The position numbers were made by a program, and so were the translations under genes. This document shows, in pieces, positions 41,089 through 52,421 of a DNA stretch of 64,000 nucleotides. Source of the DNA: Siphonodentalium dalli (taxonomy: Eukaryota > Mollusca > Scaphopoda > Gadilida > Siphonodentaliidae); NCBI GenBank assembly GCA_032622095.1, contig CP136061.1, positions 214,984,373 to 215,048,372 on the forward strand, in the 5' to 3' direction. The notes below the pieces were generated by a model, which saw only the letters and a program-made list of their open reading frames with translations, had not been told where the DNA came from and ran no database searches. Numbering within the stretch: position 1 is the first letter of the stretch; every line of letters begins with the position of its first letter.

Positions 41089-42392
41089 TAGGGCCCTACG
41101 AATCTGCACTTGTCAGCAGATTCAAAATCCGATATCGAATCGTGAGGCCAATATCTATATCGATTCTTGAATCGGATAGCAGCAATCGCATAGCATATGC
41201 TCAAATGTGTTCGCAGATTTGTTCTTATGATGCATCAAGTAATTCTGAAAGAAAATAACTTTGCAAGCATGTGCGATTCTCCAGTTGTAATTCTGATTAC
41301 GTTAATGTGGAAAAGGTAAGTTAGCCATTAATCTAGATGCAAGTTTATATCTTTATGGTGATATTGACGCATAAATCTCTATTGTAATTCATGGCGTGAT
41401 CACAACTTTAACTGGTGATATATTTACATGTACATGGACAATCAATTGGTTTGCGAAATTAGGGTCAATATCCATCCAGATAAAACATATGCATTAGAAA
41501 ATCATTTACCAAATAATAAAATGCTAGGCAATATTGGATACATGTAGTTTGTCTCTTAACCCTTTCATGATGGGAGCTGCATTGGTGCAGTCAATTCATG
41601 TAGCTCCAAGAAGCTACAGTATGTGGAGGATGGTATATACAAATGTAATAGATCATGTCATGAATCTCTACTCTGGCTAACGCCCGTAGAGATCATATTC
41701 CACCAGTACAAAACCTTGGAACTCTTTTGAAGTTTTGACAGGGAACTGTAAAAAGTCGAAAAAATAATGCGAGGAATATATTTCCCAGTTGGTATGTTAC
41801 CTAATAATTTAGTTCACTGTATGTGAATGTCCTAACTCAAAATTGGATGCTTTTCTCTGACTTTTGTGAGCCGATATCGCGATAAACATTGAATAAATTA
41901 CTCAGGAGAAACTCCATAATTGTAAGTGATGCAAATTAAAATCACTCACAAATTTACTTAATTCAAGAAATTTCGAGTTGGGACCTTTAAATACAGTGAA
42001 ATACTTTATTAAGGAACAGATAATATCTAAGAAATGAATTCCCCGCATTAGTTTTTCGACTTTATAAGGTTCCCTGTCAAAACTTCAAAAAGTTCCAAGG
42101 TTTTATAATGGTGGAATATGATCTCTACGGGCATTAGCCATAGTAGAGATTCATGACATGACCTACAAATGTAAGTAAACCAGCCTCTGATAATTTACCG
42201 CAACATGCATGTTGTGACAAATATCGTGAATGCATCATCCTATTTTAACATCACCCCGCGCAAAATTTGCTTCAATGTCTCAATGATGTGTAAAAATTGG
42301 ATGTTCAAAAATATTTTTATTGAATGTCCCATTCGGTGAGTCGACACCGAATCATATCGCCGATATTGACATCGAATATTCGCAGGGGCCTA
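41089..42392. mobile_element. Element S, hAT-like, with nested repeats
   Basis: The left end TAGGGCCCTACGAAT and right end ATTCGCAGGGGCCTA are inverted. The flanking octamers ATATGTAC and GTATGCAC agree at six of eight. Words GATATCGAATC recur near both ends. It contains a family A end fragment (41563-41600) and the foldback 41640-42170. Confidence 0.65.
41640..42170. repeat. Foldback repeat related to element Q
   Basis: Arms of about 105 bases: CATGAATCTCTACTCTGGC...CAAAACCTTGGAACTC...TGACAGGGAACTG against the complement at 42060-42165. Single-arm sequence is also present at 15067-15200. Confidence 0.72.
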
Positions 42393-42453
42393 GTATGCAC
42401 TGTAATAAATGAAGTCAACAATCACAAGGCTCTTAAAAATACAAATTACTTAC

Positions 42454-42476
42454 ATTGCTTTTTCACTATTCCTGGC
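42454..42476 (-). CDS. ISY1: ISY1 first recognised coding exon, 23 bases
   Basis: The acceptor is TTTTCTCAG and the donor is GCAAT|GTAAGT. It encodes ARNSEKA plus two bases, matching the conserved MARNxEKAM start of ISY1. The initiator ATG must end the previous exon exactly, and I could not place it; a CAT with a GTATAT donor at 45143-45145 (minus) is only one weak candidate. Confidence 0.88.
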
Positions 42477-44475
42477 CTGAGAAAAAGAGATAGAGAACAA
42501 TTAGAATATGACAACTATCGACATATGTATAACAGTTTATTCAAAAATTCAAAGCACCTCTGATAAATAAAACATATTTCATAGCATATTTTAGTTTTTT
42601 GCCAACATTTGCTGAACTATTTTTTTAAGGAAAAATCACCATAAAACTACGTAATCTCTGAAAAGATGAATCAGTATAGAGTATTTTTGTCTGCCAGATT
42701 ATTGGAAAAGTGGTTGAATAATCTTTATGTTGTTTTTGGTCCTTTACCCGATAGTTCTGCAAATGGCTGCCAAAAAACTAAAATATGCAATGAAAAATGA
42801 GCGCATACCCTAGTTGGATTCATAGCCTAGATAATGCAGTGTGTTTTTTGAAAATATTTCCGGTCAAACTGTCTATCGACCTACATGAAAAAAAACTAAA
42901 TATTATTCTTTTCTATTTCGTTTTTTTTTCTTCTAAATTTGAACACATCTGTCATATTGTGAGATTAACATATGTTGTTATAATATTATAGCATACATTG
43001 GTTATAAAGGATAATGAATTTTCCCTTCAAATTGATTGTTTTTAATTCACGAATGGGACGCTTCCTAGTGAGGCAAGGAGCTGTTATGGTATGGTATTAG
43101 TATATACTTTAGAGGACATAGAGTCCCAATATTAATCTTTCCAATTAATTAGGTTAATGATTCATTAGCTTGAATCAGCAGCTGAACTAGAGAAAATGGA
43201 ATCATTTTTGCATTTGTGATTTCGAGAAACTAATAAACGTAGGGGTCGAAATAAGCACCATAAGGGTGTGATTATTTTGAAAAAATAATAAACGTAGGAG
43301 TGTTTATTTGGATCCCGAGAGTACTGTTGGAACACACCAAAAAGTAGCGACAAGGATCCAGTGACAATAAAGTGATAATATTATGTCAAATATTTAGAAG
43401 AATCTGTGACATATCTATTGCTATACATACACGCTCTTATATCACAAACATTTAATTTTTTTCTAAATTCTGGCCATCATATTTTGACGAACTTGTGACT
43501 TTTTCACCACTGTAGTGTAATGTATGGATGTGTACATGTACTAGTATGTAGTTTAGCATGTGCATGAGCTGTGATGCCTCATTGCTAGGTAGTTAGTGTG
43601 TCGGCTTTATTTTTTCTGCATATACATGCAGATCGACCTCCATCTTCAACATTCAAAAAGTCGTAAGCATCAAATGCCAGTAATATGTATGCCTCGCCGA
43701 GGCTCATTGAGTTATTTAAAGTGGCAATCGTCTTCTACCAGTGTAATGTACAGGGATGACACTAGTTATTTGGCATTAAAACGTAAAGTGAAATTGCCAT
43801 CACTATTATTACTTCAGCCTAAATCCCCACCCATCACTATTATTATAGTAGAAAGGTTCAGGTTACTACGTTTTCAACTTTTTGGTGAACAACGACAAGG
43901 ACCAGTCTATCGCGAGAATTTTGGCAACAACTGTCTAAATTTCTAGTTCATGGAAGCAAAAGTACATTTTAATGAATGATTTTCATCTGAAAGTTCATAT
44001 AACTGCTTAGTGAATAAAAATTGCTATCTAGCTGTGGTCTCATTGTTTTTATGACTCTCGTGTCTGTTTATTTGCGCACTCCAAGTCTCTTGTTGAATAG
44101 ACTTGGTTCGTGGTCGAAAGATGCAAAAATCTGAAAAACGTAGTATCCTAACCCCCCCAGCATTATTAGGCAATCACGATTATTAGGCACCTGAGAGTAC
44201 CAGTACACTTACATGGTCACTGTGGTATGTACATGCATGTATACAAGCTCCAGCGTAAATATGTGTGGTGGTGGTGATGTTGTTGATTTCTCGAATTACA
44301 TAATTAATACATTTCAGAATAAGATAATGACCACCCCCGGAGGGCCGGAACAGATAATATAGTAGCGATGTGCGAGTAAGCTGAGTCGCATCAAAGGTCA
44401 ATATACTGAAAAAATATTCTCAAAATAAGGATACCAGATTCCTTAATTTAGAATATTCTGCGAAGAAGAGAAATA
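42477..44475. other. Region upstream of ISY1 exon 2, no firm feature
   Basis: It should include the large first ISY1 intron. I see no MITE from the named families and no convincing exon. A 116-codon plus-strand open frame at 43596-43946 has no recognised motif. Confidence 0.4.
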
Positions 44476-44842
44476 AGTGAACATTCAGACGCCCACAATT
44501 CAATCGCAAGTGGAGGAATCGGGATCCGACAAAATCGTGGATAGATTGTTCACACGATTGCAATGTCGTCGTAGATGATGATATCGTAGGTTGTTCGTAA
44601 GCATGTGATTGACTACCCTGCGATATTTCCAGCCACGATTTTTATGTACACACGACTGCGATTATGTCGCAAGTGGAGGTATCCAAGGATACGCCACAAT
44701 TTCTGATCTAAAATCAAACAGTGCTTGATATTATTTGTTGACTTGCGATATTGACGTGAGCATGTGCAGTCTAACTACCGGTTACTTCCTACGACGGAAA
44801 TCGTTCACTTACGATTGAATCGTGGTCGTCTGAACGTTCACT
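44476..44842. repeat. Family K foldback element
   Basis: Ends AGTGAACATTCAGACG and CGTCTGAACGTTCACT. Internal inverted words include CACAATTCAATCGCAAGTGG / CTTACGATTGAATCGTG and CGACATTGCAATCG-like pairs. A relative in opposite orientation is at 50781-51155. Confidence 0.68.
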
Positions 44843-44937
44843 AAAAGACAGACAAACCAACCAAGAGATTGGTAAACCGATTTTGATATGCATTTTCGCA
44901 ATTTTGTCAATTTGCATACATGTACTAGTATATGTTA

Positions 44938-45068
44938 TTAATTGGTTGTTTCCATATTGGCCGAGTTATGAGGCCGAGGTCTGTCGTATTGGCATGAGGC
45001 CGCAGGCCGAAGGCTAATACGACAGACTGAGGCCTCATAACTCGATCAATGTGGAAACTACCAATTAA
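44938..45068. repeat. Strong hairpin, 54-base arms
   Basis: TTAATTGGTTGTTTCCATAT...GAGTTATGAGGCC...GTCTGTCGTATT pairs with AATACGACAGAC...GGCCTCATAACTC...CCAATTAA. The loop is GGCATGAGGCCGCAGGCCG. It is likely a MITE or hairpin element. Confidence 0.75.
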
Positions 45069-45387
45069 TAAGTATTTTATTAATTAGCAACAATGTAATA
45101 ATTGTTTCACAGGATGAATATATTAAGTTAACATAGATATACCATTGTGTGTTTTATTAAATTAACAATTATTCCAGTAGTTTGTATTCTTCAATCTTGT
45201 GAACTTTGCGAAGAACTTGCAGCGATTTCCACTGGAAATGTTATTGACACGGATACATGTAGTTCATCCACCTACAGTACATGTATATTTATTCCCCAAA
45301 ACAGTGACTGTCCGTAATTCATCCGAAATCAACTGCAATCTATCTTCCGTCGACTCAATATTTTTTGCCGATCGAGCTAATTACGTA

Positions 45388-45491
45388 TGACGTCAGGTAC
45401 GTTACCCTGACTTATTGGCCGCGTTTTCTACTTATTGGCCGACTATTTGTTACTTATTCAGTTATTGGCCGTGATTTTCCACTTATTGGCC
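45388..45491. promoter_or_regulatory. Candidate bidirectional promoter: CRE plus four inverted CCAAT boxes
   Basis: TGACGTCA (45388-45395) is a perfect CRE palindrome. Four TTATTGGCC words follow, starting at 45412, 45432, 45462 and 45483, with ATTGG being an inverted CCAAT box. Such clusters are typical of divergent housekeeping promoters, and this lies between ISY1 (-) and IMP4 (+). The inverted word TTATTAATTAGC at 45077-45088 and 45549-45560 brackets it, so it could instead be the body of a mobile element. Confidence 0.4.
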
Positions 45492-45560
45492 GACTTTGGT
45501 TACTTATGACGCGGGCAGCGTTATACGTATTGCGGCCGATAACGCGTGGCTAATTAATAA

Positions 45561-46320
45561 TAAAACTTATTGACTGAATTCTTGCTGAATTCAGTTATTG
45601 TTGCTGAATTTTCACACTTCGGTTTATTTCCCAGACCTGGTGAATGTTTTGTTTACATCGAAATTATGCAACATAGATGACTCATGCCGATCAAAAACAC
45701 GTTCAGCGGTATCCGAATTATTAGACAGTACTGGCATTCATTTAGTCGATAAATATATTAATGCTTGACAACAATTATAATCTGAATATTAGTGAAATAA
45801 TACCATTTTTCTTGTATTTAGTCACGGCTATTTCTTTTTAAACGACCACAGTACGCTGAAGTCAGAACAATTGATAATTTTATTTACACATTAGATTGTA
45901 CAAAAAATGTTACACAAATGTAAAATATTAATTTAAGTAAATAAAATAAATATTTAACAAATTGTTTATATTTTCCCCAAATTTATTTGGTTATTTATTT
46001 TGTGATAAATGTTAAATCCTAAACTATATTATCAATTATTTTTCTCTCAAAAACTGTTTACATGTTCACTGGAAACACGTGGTTTTGCGACATGGTACAC
46101 GTTGTGTTTTTATATTGTTTTACATGATATATACAACACGTTGGAAAGTAAATGGATAAGAGCTTGATTATTTGAACACTTGTCACTTTTAGTTATGGTA
46201 AGATGGTCAAAATCTCTTTGAAATATATCAGAACTATCTTCTATTTGATGTTGAGAGACGTTCTGCAGGATATAGCCATGTTCAGTTACATATGTGTCGA
46301 TTGATGTCAGTTAATATGAC
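45561..46320. other. AT-rich unique sequence, possible IMP4 first exon
   Basis: ATG at 46195-46197 is followed directly by GTAAGA, which would suit the ATG-only first coding exon that IMP4 exon 52796 requires. The context is weak and no other support exists. Confidence 0.3.
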
Positions 46321-46490
46321 AATAACATGATTTTTTAGGTCGTTATGGTTTATTAACACCCAACAGGAATGATTATTTGTTGTTGTTGTTGGCATCATAA
46401 TCATCTGTAGCTGATTAATGTCACTGGTGCATTAACTGCTGGTGCTGTATTCACTAGGTGCTATACTCTGTATGTGTGACGTCTTCTATC

Positions 46491-46843
46491 CAGGGGCGCC
46501 GGAAGCATCCAAGGGCAGGGGGGCAGAGCCAACAAAAAGGGCATTTTCTCCGCAAACTATGGAAAATAACCACAAATTCATTGTGGCAAAAATCCCTATT
46601 TTAATAGTATTTGTCAGTTTTTATGGCCGTTTTGTGATAAAATTGACAAAAAATTGATATTGCGTGTGAAATTGGTGGTATTTGGACCAAAAAAGTCACA
46701 TTTTGCTATAAAAACACGAGATTAAACACACAAAAAACATTTTCTGTCTCCAGAAAAAGGGCAAGTCCTGCCCCCGCTCGCCCCCTTGGTCAAGGGCAGG
46801 GGGGGTCAGCTGCCCCCTCTGCCCCCCTCTTCCGGCGCCCCTG
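46491..46843. mobile_element. hAT-like MITE in the LINE 3' region
   Basis: Ends CAGGGGCGCCGGAAG and CTTCCGGCGCCCCTG are perfect inverted repeats. CTTCTATC is at 46483-46490 and 46844-46851, a perfect 8-bp duplication. The body carries GGGCAGGGGGGCAG / CTGCCCCCTCTGCCCCC near the ends. It is 353 bp and non-coding. Confidence 0.88.
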
Positions 46844-46889
46844 CTTCTATCTGGTAAGGGAGAGTTATATACATATATAATATCATTGT

Positions 46890-49800
46890 TTAGACACTGA
46901 TGCCTGAAGATCTGACAAAGTTGTGAACAAGTTTATGTCGAAGAAGTTCTGTATCTGCTGACAGTCCTTCGCATTGTCCGAGAAGAAGTTTTATTGTTAT
47001 GCCGCTGTCATTTATAGAATCCTGGAGTTGCGGACTTTCGGTGAGATCAGAAAACAGAATGTCCCTGTACCCTTGGTTTAAGCTGCAGTTGAGAATGTAC
47101 TGTAGTGTAGTATACCCCGCTGGACAAAACAAGTGTCCATTGGCACCGCAGTGTATTTGCCGTTCGGCCGTGGTGTCAGAGTTTGTAACTGCAGTTGAGC
47201 ACCGCGGCCGAACGGCAAGAACACCATGGCCCAACAGCAACTACACTGCGGCCGAAAGGCAACTACACCGCAGCCGAACGGCATGTACACCGTGGTTAGA
47301 TTTCTGGTTTGTATAGTCTTTTTTCAGTTTAATGAACGTACACCGTGGCAACTACACCATGGCCGAACGGCAAGTACACCGCGGCCCAACTGTAGTTAGC
47401 CGGTGGAGCCGCGGTGTAGTTGCATTTCAGCCGCGGTGGCAACGCTAACTGCACCGCGGTTAGGTGGACACTTGTTTTGTCAAGCAGGGTAGTTCCTTGT
47501 TCACCACAAGAGCATTTCGGTGTGGCTACAAGATTCATTTTGAACATATGCTCATTTAGGAGAGTGTGACCTAACTTGAGTCGGTTAACTTTCACCTCCG
47601 TGGCTCTGTCAGAGAATGAGAATTTGGTAGGCTTCATACCAGTTATTGGAAACAATTCTTGAGTGTGCTGGGAAGTTTTACAAAGGTCCCACGAGGTTTG
47701 CCACTTACATTTAACAGAGTCCTTTATTGCATTTTTGTGTTCTTTGAAAGAGTTCAGATTAGAGTGGTCTGTGAAAGAAGCTTGCGGGACAGTAGAAGCT
47801 GCTTCTTTTGCTGCAATGTCTGCCAAATCATTACCCGTAATGTTAGTATATGACCTCTCATCCATTTCAGAATAACCCTGGATCCCGTTTCATTGAAAAT
47901 ATCATTTATTAGAGAGTTACATGCACGAGTGTGATCTATGTGACCTTTATAATAGTCTCGATTGTATATTGTCTGTAACGTACTTTTTGAGTCACTGATA
48001 ACAATGGTTGCTACAGATAGCTTTTTTGTTATGACAAACGATTTGGCATATATTAGACCCAGTCTTAGTCCATAAAGTTCAGCATTGAGACTGTCATCAG
48101 AAGATTGAACAGGTTCACTTATGATAACCGGATCGCTGAGTAGGCCACTAGTGTATATAACGGCAGCAGAACCACTGTGTCCATTATTTAGCACTGATCC
48201 GTCCGTAAAAATAATCAGGTCTTTTCCACCTTTGCTCTGTAGGAATTTACAGTTATCATTACTTTCGATGTCTAGAGATGCTGCTTGAGATGTATTACTA
48301 GAGTTTGGTACAGTTTCAGGAGTTGAGTAGATGGCGTAAGTGCAGAAATCGTCACTTTCAGGGAGATATATTGGTTCTTTTTCTATAGAGCCGAGTTTGT
48401 TACCCAACAGATATTTTCCAAAGGAATAGAGTTTTGCCATGGGAGTGTTTTTGTTGGGAAATAGCATGGCATTGTTTAACATTAGTTTTAATTGAGAGTT
48501 GTCGGCTTTCCGAAGGATGCGGAGATATTCGGTGGCGGCTATTTCTTTTAGTATAAGAGTTAGAGGTGGAGTGTTTGTTATCACTTCCATAGAAACAGTA
48601 CTTGTAGAAGACAGAGCACCAGTCCCTCTGATCAAAGCCGATCTTTGTGCACTTTCAAGTTTGTTTAACAGAGAATCATTTATTGTGCACCATACTGGGA
48701 ATCCATAACTTAGGATCGGAATAACAACTGCCTTATATAGTTTTATGGCTTTCTCCGTACTCACTCCGGTAGGATTTACGAGTTGGCCTATCCTGTTCAT
48801 AGCACTTGCAGCTTTGCTTATGGTTATATCAACGTGTTCTTTATATGATAAATCTCTGTCTATGGTGATACCGAGAAGTTTTTTTGAAGGTACTTGTTTT
48901 AGATAACCCTTGTCAAGCTGAATTGATAGGGAACTATCCTGATTTGCACAGTTTTTTGGTTGAATATGCATGAAATCAGTTTTGTCAGTATTGATGCAGA
49001 TGTGCCACTTATTACACCAGCGATGTATGGATTTCAGACTGTCATTCATTGTGTCTTCAGCACTACTAAGGGATTGCGCAGAACTGATTACAGTGACGTC
49101 ATCCGCGTATTTGACAATTTTACAATTGGTGGCTGCGCCTAGCTCTGATATATACAATACAAAGAGAATTGGGCTAATGACTAACCCTGCGGGACTCCAA
49201 TGGAAGTATTAATTAGGTCACTTTGAAAATTATTAACAATGTTCTTTGTTTTTCTGTTAGAAAGAAAGTCTGTGATGTATTTCATTATGCGACCTTTCAA
49301 ACCTAGCTCCAAGAGTTTGTAAACAACACCTCTGCGCATAACAGAATCGAAGGCTCCTTCAAAGTCTATGAATGTAAGAATTGAGTGTGTGTTGGACTGT
49401 TGATTGCCAGAAACGAACTCAGTGATTTCAAGAAGGGCTTGTGTTGTACTTTTATATTTTCTGTATGCGTATTGACCTTCATCGAGCCACTTGTTGCTCT
49501 CTGATTTCCAAATTAGACGGGTTGTCACGACTCGTTCCATCAATTTTCCCACAATACTACTTAAACTTATTGGTCTGTAGGCTTTCTCTTTGTGATATGA
49601 ATCTTTTCCCGGTTTTTTAATGTATATTTTATTATCTTCTTTAAAGCTGTTGGGGATAGAACCAGAGGACCAGAATATGTTGAACATGACAGTTAAAGCT
49701 TTAACCATTGTTTCGCCCCCCTTTTTTATCATCATTGGGTGTATTTTATCAGGGCCTGGTGCTGAGAAATTGTCCATGTTATGGATGACCGTTTCCACTT

Positions 49801-50375
49801 CCGATTCACTTATATCTTGATTTTCTGCATTGGTAATGTCGTCAGTTAAATTGTGAGAAGTAATGTAGTCATCAGTTTGTTTATTTATTACTGCTTCCCA
49901 AGAACGATCAAAATTTGATGTGTTAGCGTGAAGCCTATCAATGTGGACATATTTTAATTGATCAGCAATTTTATCGTCTTCAAATACAGTTGTTCCATTG
50001 CAGTGTAGAGAGCTGATTTAACTGTTTTCCAGAAGTCTTTATTGTCTGATTTAGAAATCCTTTCACACATTTTGTTTATTTGGTTCTTTTTAGCAGTTTC
50101 AATTTCGTCGCTTAAATCTTTTAAAGCTGCATCATACATCTGTCTGTTGTGAGGGTCAGATTTAGCCTGCCATTTACGCCTGAGCTTACGGCAGAGTTTT
50201 AACTTTATTTCCAGTTCTGGGGACCACCATGGTTTGGAATGTTTGGTTATTGAATTCTTACCAATAGTGTTGTTTGCGACATTTAAAATTAAATCGCAGA
50301 AACTTTTGTAGGTGACATTTATATCAGTGTGAGAGTCTATTCCCGTGAGCCATTCTTCAAGGGCAGCCGAAACAT
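46890..50375 (-). pseudogene. Broken LINE ORF2 remnant
   Basis: Reading minus from 50375: a segment upstream of RT (KHSKPWWSPELEIKLKLCRK near 50215), then RT blocks SAPGPDKIHPMMIKK, YRPISLSSIVGKLMERVV, FIDFEGAFDSV, GVPQG, KYADDVTVISS and KLLGITID. RNase H follows with FTDGS, NAELYGL and SDSKST, then GNDLADIAAKEA. After that is a CSCGEQ cysteine motif and the tail ending LVHNFVRSSGISV. Breaks: an in-frame TAG after GVPQG (about 49178) needs a one-base shift; another shift follows WMRGH (about 47848); a MITE splits the sequence after GEQGT. The element is dead. Confidence 0.88.
47115..47489. mobile_element. TA-flanked MITE with internal GC-rich minisatellite
   Basis: TA is at 47113-47114 and 47490-47491. 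Ends CCCCGCTGGACAAAACAAGT and ACTTGTTTTGTCAAGCAGGG. The body has about eight degenerate units of ACACCGCGGCCGAACGGCAA in both orientations (47145-47455). Collapsing it to one TA restores the LINE reading GTILHY after CSCGEQ, confirming the boundaries. Confidence 0.82.
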
Positions 50376-50518
50376 CAGGAATGATTAACAGCCCGAGGAC
50401 CTATTATAGACACCCGAGACGCAGTTGAGGGCTGCTAATAGGCCCGAGGGTTCTTAATCATGATCGAATTCATGGAGGGCCGTTAATAAACCATAACGCC
50501 CTAAAAAATCATGTTATT

Positions 50519-50780
50519 ATTATTATTACCACTCAGTTCTTGTGTGATCACGTAATTGGTGACTTAACCGGAAGCGAGCGTTATTGAAAACAAAGCTTCA
50601 TTAACGCCCGCCGCCCGCTTCCGGTCAACTTGGCCTCAAAATTATGGAATCTTATCGTGCGGGTAAAATAATGTTAACCTACTATAGAACGCCCTCTAAA
50701 GTGGTAATAATATTTTATATGTTTAGATTGAAGACTTGGAATGTATTGTAGGGTGCTACTATAAACATCGAACATAACTC
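50519..50780. repeat. Short GC-rich inverted pair
   Basis: TAACCGGAAGCGAGCG (50566) pairs with CGCCCGCTTCCGGTCA (50612). It may belong to an outer part of element Y or a separate MITE. Confidence 0.45.
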
Positions 50781-51155
50781 AGTAAACGTTCAGACGACCA
50801 CGATTCAATCATAAGTGGAAAGATTTCCATCGTAGGAAGTAACTGGTAGTTGGATTGCGCATGCTTACAACAATATCGTAAGTCAAAAAATAATATCAAG
50901 CACTGTTTGATTTCAGATGCGAAATCGTGGAGTATATCCTTGGCTACCTCCACTTGTGATGTAATCGCAGTCGTGTGTATGTAAAAATCATAGCTGGAAT
51001 GATCGTAGGGTAGTCAATCGCATATTTACGAACAACATACGATATCATCATCTACAATGACCTCTCGCAATCTTGTGAACAAACTACATTTATCCACGAT
51101 TTCGTCGGGCCTGATTCCTCCACTTACGATTGAATCGTGTTCGTTCTGAACTTAG
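50781..51155. repeat. Family K foldback element, opposite orientation
   Basis: GTTCAGACGACCACGATTCA at the left and CTTACGATTGAATCGTG at the right. It matches 44476-44842 (GATTGCGCATGCTTAC, AAGCACTGTTTGATTTC-like) in reverse. Confidence 0.65.
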
Positions 51156-51163
51156 TCAATTAA

Positions 51164-51494
51164 AGGTACCGTACTCAATCCGATTAAGCACCCCTAAATT
51201 ACTATTTCTTTCGCTTCGGGGGGGGGGGGGGGGGGGGTAAAAAATATTTGATTCGAGTCGAGGAACCCACCTTTCAAAGCTCAGAGTGATCAGATATCAA
51301 TTTTTGAAATGTGTTAATTTTTGGAGATGTGGGCCCCTTCCACGTCTCAAACGGACAAATTGCGGGTGTAAGATGGATAACTCTAAAATCAAGTGGTTAT
51401 TATTGTTAATAATAATCACTTGATTTTAGAGTTAACCATCTTACACCCGCAATTTTAATTTAGGAGCGTCTAATCGGATTGAGTACCAGTACCT
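51164..51494. mobile_element. Family J foldback element (TTAA)
   Basis: TTAA is at 51160-51163 and 51495-51498. Ends AGGTACCGTACTCAATCC and GGATTGAGTACCAGTACCT show a small terminal duplication relative to 37687. A poly-G run of about 20 lies at 51218-51238. Confidence 0.78.
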
Positions 51495-51498
51495 TTAA

Positions 51499-52421
51499 AA
51501 TACAAGTAAAAATAAGTTTGTGGTGTGTATGAACCCCTTCATAAGAGACATCAAGGAATGGACATGTGCCGATTGTGACATGTTTACAACTGTCCTATTC
51601 TAACAAAATTTAAGTGTATCATAAAAAATGCTTGCTTATTTCCGTACATATGATATGGAACTAAATGGAGGAAGAGGTACTTAGTGTCAATTGTCGTGTT
51701 CCTCAAAGTTTTTCTGCATTTATTCGTCAGACCACCAAGCTGCTTCTTTTGCGGGCCAGTAATAAACCGGAGAAGTCAGAAATGTGTTGAAGGAACGATC
51801 TATAATTATTTTCGGGTATACAATGTACATGTAGAAATCGTAAAAATGGTGGTTTTAATATGGTGTAAAATCTGTTCTTTTCTGATGAGATACATGTACA
51901 TGTAAGTGCCAGATAACTCAATGTAACTCAGGTGACTTGTGAATGTTTGTTGTTATTCTAATATAATCTAAAGTTGATGACATTCCGGTTTCTCGCGCTT
52001 CAAATGAAAGCACGTGTCTCATTGGTCACATCCAAAACTTCGAACTCATGACAAGCTAGACAGGTCTTACATGTACATGTATGACCAATGTACTATGGAG
52101 ATAAAGTTTGGAAGATATATTGACTGTTGTTTAGTCTGATCGATCTAACTGAGGATCATTTTGTCTGTATGTCGATAATATCTTCTTCGTAGATACAAAG
52201 TCTCTTGGTGCTGTAGGAACATAGGTGCTTCATCATCTTTAGAGCGGTCCATTTACATGTATACAATTTACTGAGCATGAAACTAAAAGCCTAACACTAA
52301 GAGATAGAGAAATAATGCCGTAGGCCTACTGCGGTAATAATATACAGAAGTCTAAATATATTATCCACCTTATCAATAGGAATTTTAGTCTTAATATAAT
52401 ATTAATCGCATAACGTTACCA
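51499..52421. other. Upstream of IMP4 exon, unique
   Basis: Frequent TACATGTACATGTA words (51895, 52070). No exon or MITE is recognised. Confidence 0.4.

Larger units (their letters stand above)
23707..42476 (-). other. ISY1: ISY1 gene, ten coding exons recovered
   Basis: Exons (minus, 5' to 3'): 42476-42454, 40464-40413, 37617-37509, 34910-34798, 32947-32886, 30192-30137, 29409-29287, 26634-26522, 24768-24676, 23814-23707. All junctions are AG/GT and every phase joins, giving 283 residues plus an initiator Met that must lie in an upstream exon; human ISY1 is 285. ISY1 is a NineTeen-complex-associated splicing factor of the catalytically active spliceosome and acts in the nucleus. Visible hallmarks are ARNSEKAM at the start, [88 protein letters not shown] and ELLQKY near the end. 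The acidic linker before FIAHVPVPS is shorter than in vertebrates. Introns are packed with MITEs but no exon is broken. Confidence 0.93.
46376..50375 (-). mobile_element. 5'-truncated LINE with reverse transcriptase and RNase H
   Basis: The 12-base word CAGGAATGATTA stands at 46364-46375 and 50376-50387, the target duplication. On the minus strand the 3' end is a CAA repeat (46376-46393). The remaining coding part covers the region before RT, the RT (YADD), RNase H and a C-terminal Cys motif, so it belongs to the I/Jockey/R1-like superfamily with RNase H; I do not assign a clade. Two MITEs are nested in it (46491-46843 and 47115-47489). Confidence 0.88.
46321..50518. mobile_element. Foldback MITE Y (about 186 bp) split by a LINE
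   Basis: The left arm 46321-46356 (AATAACATGATTTTTTAGG...) and right arm 50483-50518 are complementary over 36 bases with one mismatch. Removing the LINE and one target copy leaves a ~186-bp foldback whose inner arms also pair (ATTAACAGCCCGAGG / CCCTCGGGCCTATTAG). The LINE came later. Confidence 0.8.

Noticed and set aside
43596-43946. 116-codon plus-strand frame
   Set aside because: No motif or family resemblance; composition looks like random AT-rich translation.
47145-47455. CpG island of a gene
   Set aside because: The GC-rich stretch is confined to the MITE with TA-flanked ends and consists of degenerate repeats; no exon follows it.
47754-49157. Active reverse-transcriptase gene
   Set aside because: The frame is shifted at about 49178 and 47848, the 5' part is truncated and a MITE interrupts the tail, so it is a dead LINE.
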